From Streptococcus sp. (GTDB lineage: Bacteria > Bacillota > Bacilli > Lactobacillales > Aerococcaceae): 9,441 bases of DNA. A program made the translations under genes and the position numbers. Below the pieces are notes generated by a model. The model searched no databases. It saw nothing but the letters and a program-made list of their open reading frames with translations, and had not been told where the DNA came from. Shown here in pieces: positions 7,717-9,441 of the stretch. Numbering within the stretch: position 1 is the stretch's first letter; the number at the start of each line of letters is the position of its first letter. Where the stretch lies: contig JABZYY010000039.1 of assembly GCA_015264885.1 (NCBI GenBank), positions 1-9,441 on the forward strand, read 5' to 3'.

Positions 7717-8532
7717 ATGAGCAAATACGAACAATTAGTTGAAACAAAAACGTTTTTACAAGAAAAAGGCATTGGTCATATTGATTTCGGCATGATTTTA
7801 GGTTCAGGTCTTGGGGAACTTGCTGGAGAAGTAAAGAACCCATTAATCTTTGACTATAAAGACATTCCAAACTTCCCAGTGTCAACAGTAGTCGGTCATG
7901 CTGGCCGTCTTGTATATGGTGAATTAGAAGGAAAACATGTTCTAATCATGGATGGACGTTTCCATTACTATGAAGGTTACGATATGGAAACAGTAACGTT
8001 CCCAATTCGTTTAATGAAACTATTAGACGTTGAAACGATTATCGTTACAAACTCTGCAGGTGGTGCAAACCCAACATTTGAACCAGGGGATTTAATGATT
8101 ATTACAGATCAAATTAACTACACTGGTACAAACCCATTAATCGGACCAAACGACGATCGTTTTGGACCTCGTTTCCCTGACATGAGCCACGCGTACCACG
8201 AATACGGACAAGAAGTGGTTCGTAAAGCAGCGAAAGAATTAAACATCAATATTAGAGAAGGAGTATACATGGGATACTCTGGACCAACTTATGAAACACC
8301 AGCAGAAATTCGCTTCACGCAAGCAATTGGTGGAGACGCTGTAGGGATGTCAACAGTTCCTGAAGTCATCGTAGCAAACCATGCTGGAATTAAAGTAATT
8401 GGGATTTCATGTATCACAAACTTAGCTGCAGGAATGCAAGCAAACTTAAACCACGAAGAAGTGGTAGAAACAACACAACGCGTTAAAGAAGTGTTCAAAT
8501 CATTGGTTCGTAAAGTTCTTGTTTTATATTAA
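7717..8532 (+). CDS. punA: Purine-nucleoside phosphorylase, trimeric class (PunA/PupG type)
   Basis: Cleaves guanosine, inosine or their deoxy forms with phosphate, giving the base and (deoxy)ribose-1-phosphate; the sugar phosphate is then the substrate of DeoB, encoded just upstream. The 271 residues match the trimeric class rather than the shorter hexameric DeoD. Visible are the phosphate-binding GSGLGELAG (29-37), VVGHAGRLVYGEL (58-70, H61), DGRFHYYEGY (79-88, R81, H83, Y85), TNSAGG (111-116), SGPTYETPAE (188-197, base-binding E193), GMSTVPEVIVA (210-220) and ITN (N235). The E and N pair is typical of preference for 6-oxopurines. AAAGAGGG (7703-7710), 6 nt before ATG, fixes the start. The next gene, ribT, begins 26 bp after the stop. 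Confidence 0.96.
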   Translation: MSKYEQLVETKTFLQEKGIGHIDFGMILGSGLGELAGEVKNPLIFDYKDIPNFPVSTVVGHAGRLVYGELEGKHVLIMDGRFHYYEGYDMETVTFPIRLMKLLDVETIIVTNSAGGANPTFEPGDLMIITDQINYTGTNPLIGPNDDRFGPRFPDMSHAYHEYGQEVVRKAAKELNINIREGVYMGYSGPTYETPAEIRFTQAIGGDAVGMSTVPEVIVANHAGIKVIGISCITNLAAGMQANLNHEEVVETTQRVKEVFKSLVRKVLVLY

Positions 8533-8546
8533 GAAACGAACCTCGA

Positions 8547-8551
8547 GGAGG
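8547..8551 (+). promoter_or_regulatory. Ribosome binding site that sets the ribT start at TTG
   Basis: GGAGG, within GAGGAGG (8545-8551), ends one base before ATG 8553, which is too close for initiation. The in-frame TTG at 8559 is 7 nt away, a normal distance. Confidence 0.75.
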
Positions 8552-8558
8552 AATGAAT

Positions 8559-8936
8559 TTGTTAGTACCTTATTCAGCAACGAATAAAAAAATTGCAATG
8601 GGATTGCTTTCGTATATCCCAGAATTCAAGGACTTTAAACGATTGCAAGAGGAAATTGAAGAAATCGCGACAAATCCATCCATCAAATGCTGGCTCTGGA
8701 AAGAGTCAGAAAGCGATAATTTTATCGGATTGATTGGCGGAGAAAGTACAACAGACACAATTGTGATTAAATATTTATCGATTTCGCCTTCGTTTCGTGG
8801 GGAAAATAAAACATTCCAAATGTTAGAAGATTTAACAAAGATGGAAGATAAAGTATTAAGCGGAACGATTGAAACAAGCGTCATTCTCGCAAAATGGAAT
8901 AAACATCGTGTAAGTGAGGGACCATGGAAGATTTAA
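8559..8936 (+). CDS. ribT: RibT-like GNAT-family protein
   Basis: Resembles RibT, a small GNAT-like protein encoded at the end of the Bacillus riboflavin operon; its substrate is not established. With the TTG start it has 125 residues and begins MLVPYSATNKKIAMGLLS, which lines up without gaps with the start of Bacillus RibT as I remember it. A tryptophan-containing strand (CWLWKESESDNFIGLIGGES, 44-63) and IKYLSISPSFRG (70-81) correspond to the central GNAT strands. The acetyl-CoA loop, usually R/Q-x-x-G-x-G/A, reads RGENKTF here (80-86), so the later glycines are missing. No riboflavin genes lie nearby in this window. The 3' end overlaps scpA by 13 bp, so the two are translationally linked. 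Family membership is fairly sure; enzymatic activity is doubtful. Confidence 0.8.
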   Translation: MLVPYSATNKKIAMGLLSYIPEFKDFKRLQEEIEEIATNPSIKCWLWKESESDNFIGLIGGESTTDTIVIKYLSISPSFRGENKTFQMLEDLTKMEDKVLSGTIETSVILAKWNKHRVSEGPWKI

Positions 8937-9441
8937 CGATTAAAGTAGCTGAATACGAAGGACCGATGGACGTCCTCTTGCATCTGATTCGTGAGATGAA
9001 AATTGATATTTACGATATTCCGATGAATGAGTTAACAAAGCAGTATTTGAACTTCATTCATTCGATGAAAACATTGGAATTGGAAGTGGCAGCTGAATAT
9101 TTAGTAATGGCGTCGACCTTATTAGAAATTAAAGCGAGAATGCTTCTTCCAAAACCAAAGATAGAAGAGTTGGATGAAGACGGGGAACCAATTGTAGAAG
9201 ATCCTCGTGATCAACTGGTGCAACAACTATTGGAATATCAGCAAATTAAAGAAAATGCAAAAAAACTTGAGGAGCTCTCTTTCCTAAGGGGATTACACTT
9301 CGGAAAAGAAGCGAGTGACTTGTCTTCGATGCAAGAGATTATTCCTTTGAAAGAAGGAGAAGTGACAACTCAAGATTTATGGAATGCGTTAAAAAAATTA
9401 GCGCGTAAGAATATTGCTAAAATGCCGCTTAAGGCTAATAT
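8924..9441 (+). CDS. scpA: Segregation and condensation protein ScpA, N-terminal part (3' end outside window)
   Basis: Kleisin subunit of the SMC-ScpA-ScpB condensin, which bridges the SMC heads and helps compact and separate replicated chromosomes. The frame stays open to the window edge, giving 172 residues of a protein usually about 240-270 long. The N-terminal domain that binds the SMC neck is clear: YEGPMDVLLHLI (11-22), KIDIYDIPM (26-34), LTKQYL (37-42) and AAEYLVMASTLLEIKARMLL (56-75). An acidic linker follows (81-95), then a helical middle segment. An in-frame TGA at 8915-8917 rules out an earlier start, and GAGG (8916-8919) gives a short 4-nt spacing to the ATG. The gene begins inside the end of ribT. 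The missing C-terminal winged helix and a following scpB are expected beyond the edge. Confidence 0.95.
   Translation, partial: MEDLTIKVAEYEGPMDVLLHLIREMKIDIYDIPMNELTKQYLNFIHSMKTLELEVAAEYLVMASTLLEIKARMLLPKPKIEELDEDGEPIVEDPRDQLVQQLLEYQQIKENAKKLEELSFLRGLHFGKEASDLSSMQEIIPLKEGEVTTQDLWNALKKLARKNIAKMPLKAN

Noticed and set aside
8541..8548. CCTCGAGG palindrome next to the ribT ribosome binding site
   Set aside because: The arms are adjacent with no room for a hairpin loop, so it cannot fold to hide the site; an 8-bp palindrome of this kind is easily chance.

Overview
The window is ordinary core chromosome from a low-GC Gram-positive bacterium (Bacillota, most likely order Lactobacillales). By eye it is about 40% GC. 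It has strong AGGAGG-type ribosome binding sites, extended -10 promoters (TGnTAAAAT) and AT-rich codons. The gene order dnaE-pfkA-pyk, followed by cvfB-fur-xerD-deoB-punA-ribT-scpA, is a compacted version of neighbourhoods seen in Bacillus and its relatives. The sporulation genes that sit after punA in Bacillus are absent, and pyruvate kinase is the short form, so a non-sporulating, fermentative coccus-like lineage (Carnobacteriaceae, Aerococcaceae, Streptococcaceae or similar) is likely. The genus cannot be fixed from the sequence alone. All genes are on the + strand and no mobile element, CRISPR array, rRNA or tRNA was seen.

Region 1 (1-4163) holds the 3' part of dnaE (DNA polymerase III alpha subunit, cut by the window edge). 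A 98-bp gap with a promoter follows, then the glycolytic pair pfkA-pyk, which ends in a strong intrinsic terminator. PfkA makes fructose-1,6-bisphosphate, which normally activates the pyruvate kinase encoded 21 bp downstream, so the pair covers the two classical control points of glycolysis.

Region 2 (4164-9441) starts with a promoter region containing an 8-bp inverted repeat. It continues as one tightly packed run: cvfB (S1/winged-helix RNA-binding regulator), fur (ferric uptake regulator), xerD (chromosome dimer resolution), deoB and punA (nucleoside salvage: guanosine or inosine to ribose-1-phosphate to ribose-5-phosphate), ribT (GNAT-like protein) and scpA (condensin kleisin, cut by the right edge). 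Gaps are 3 to 26 bp, one junction overlaps, and no internal terminator was found, so these seven genes are probably largely co-transcribed.

I found no previously undescribed system. The points worth a second look are small. The beta-clamp motif of DnaE looks degenerate. One PfkA effector-site residue is replaced. Pyk lacks the PEP-utiliser domain found in the Bacillus enzyme. RibT has lost the glycines of its acetyl-CoA loop. Two inverted repeats lie over promoters. The translation starts of fur, deoB and ribT are best placed downstream of the longest open frame, two of them at TTG.
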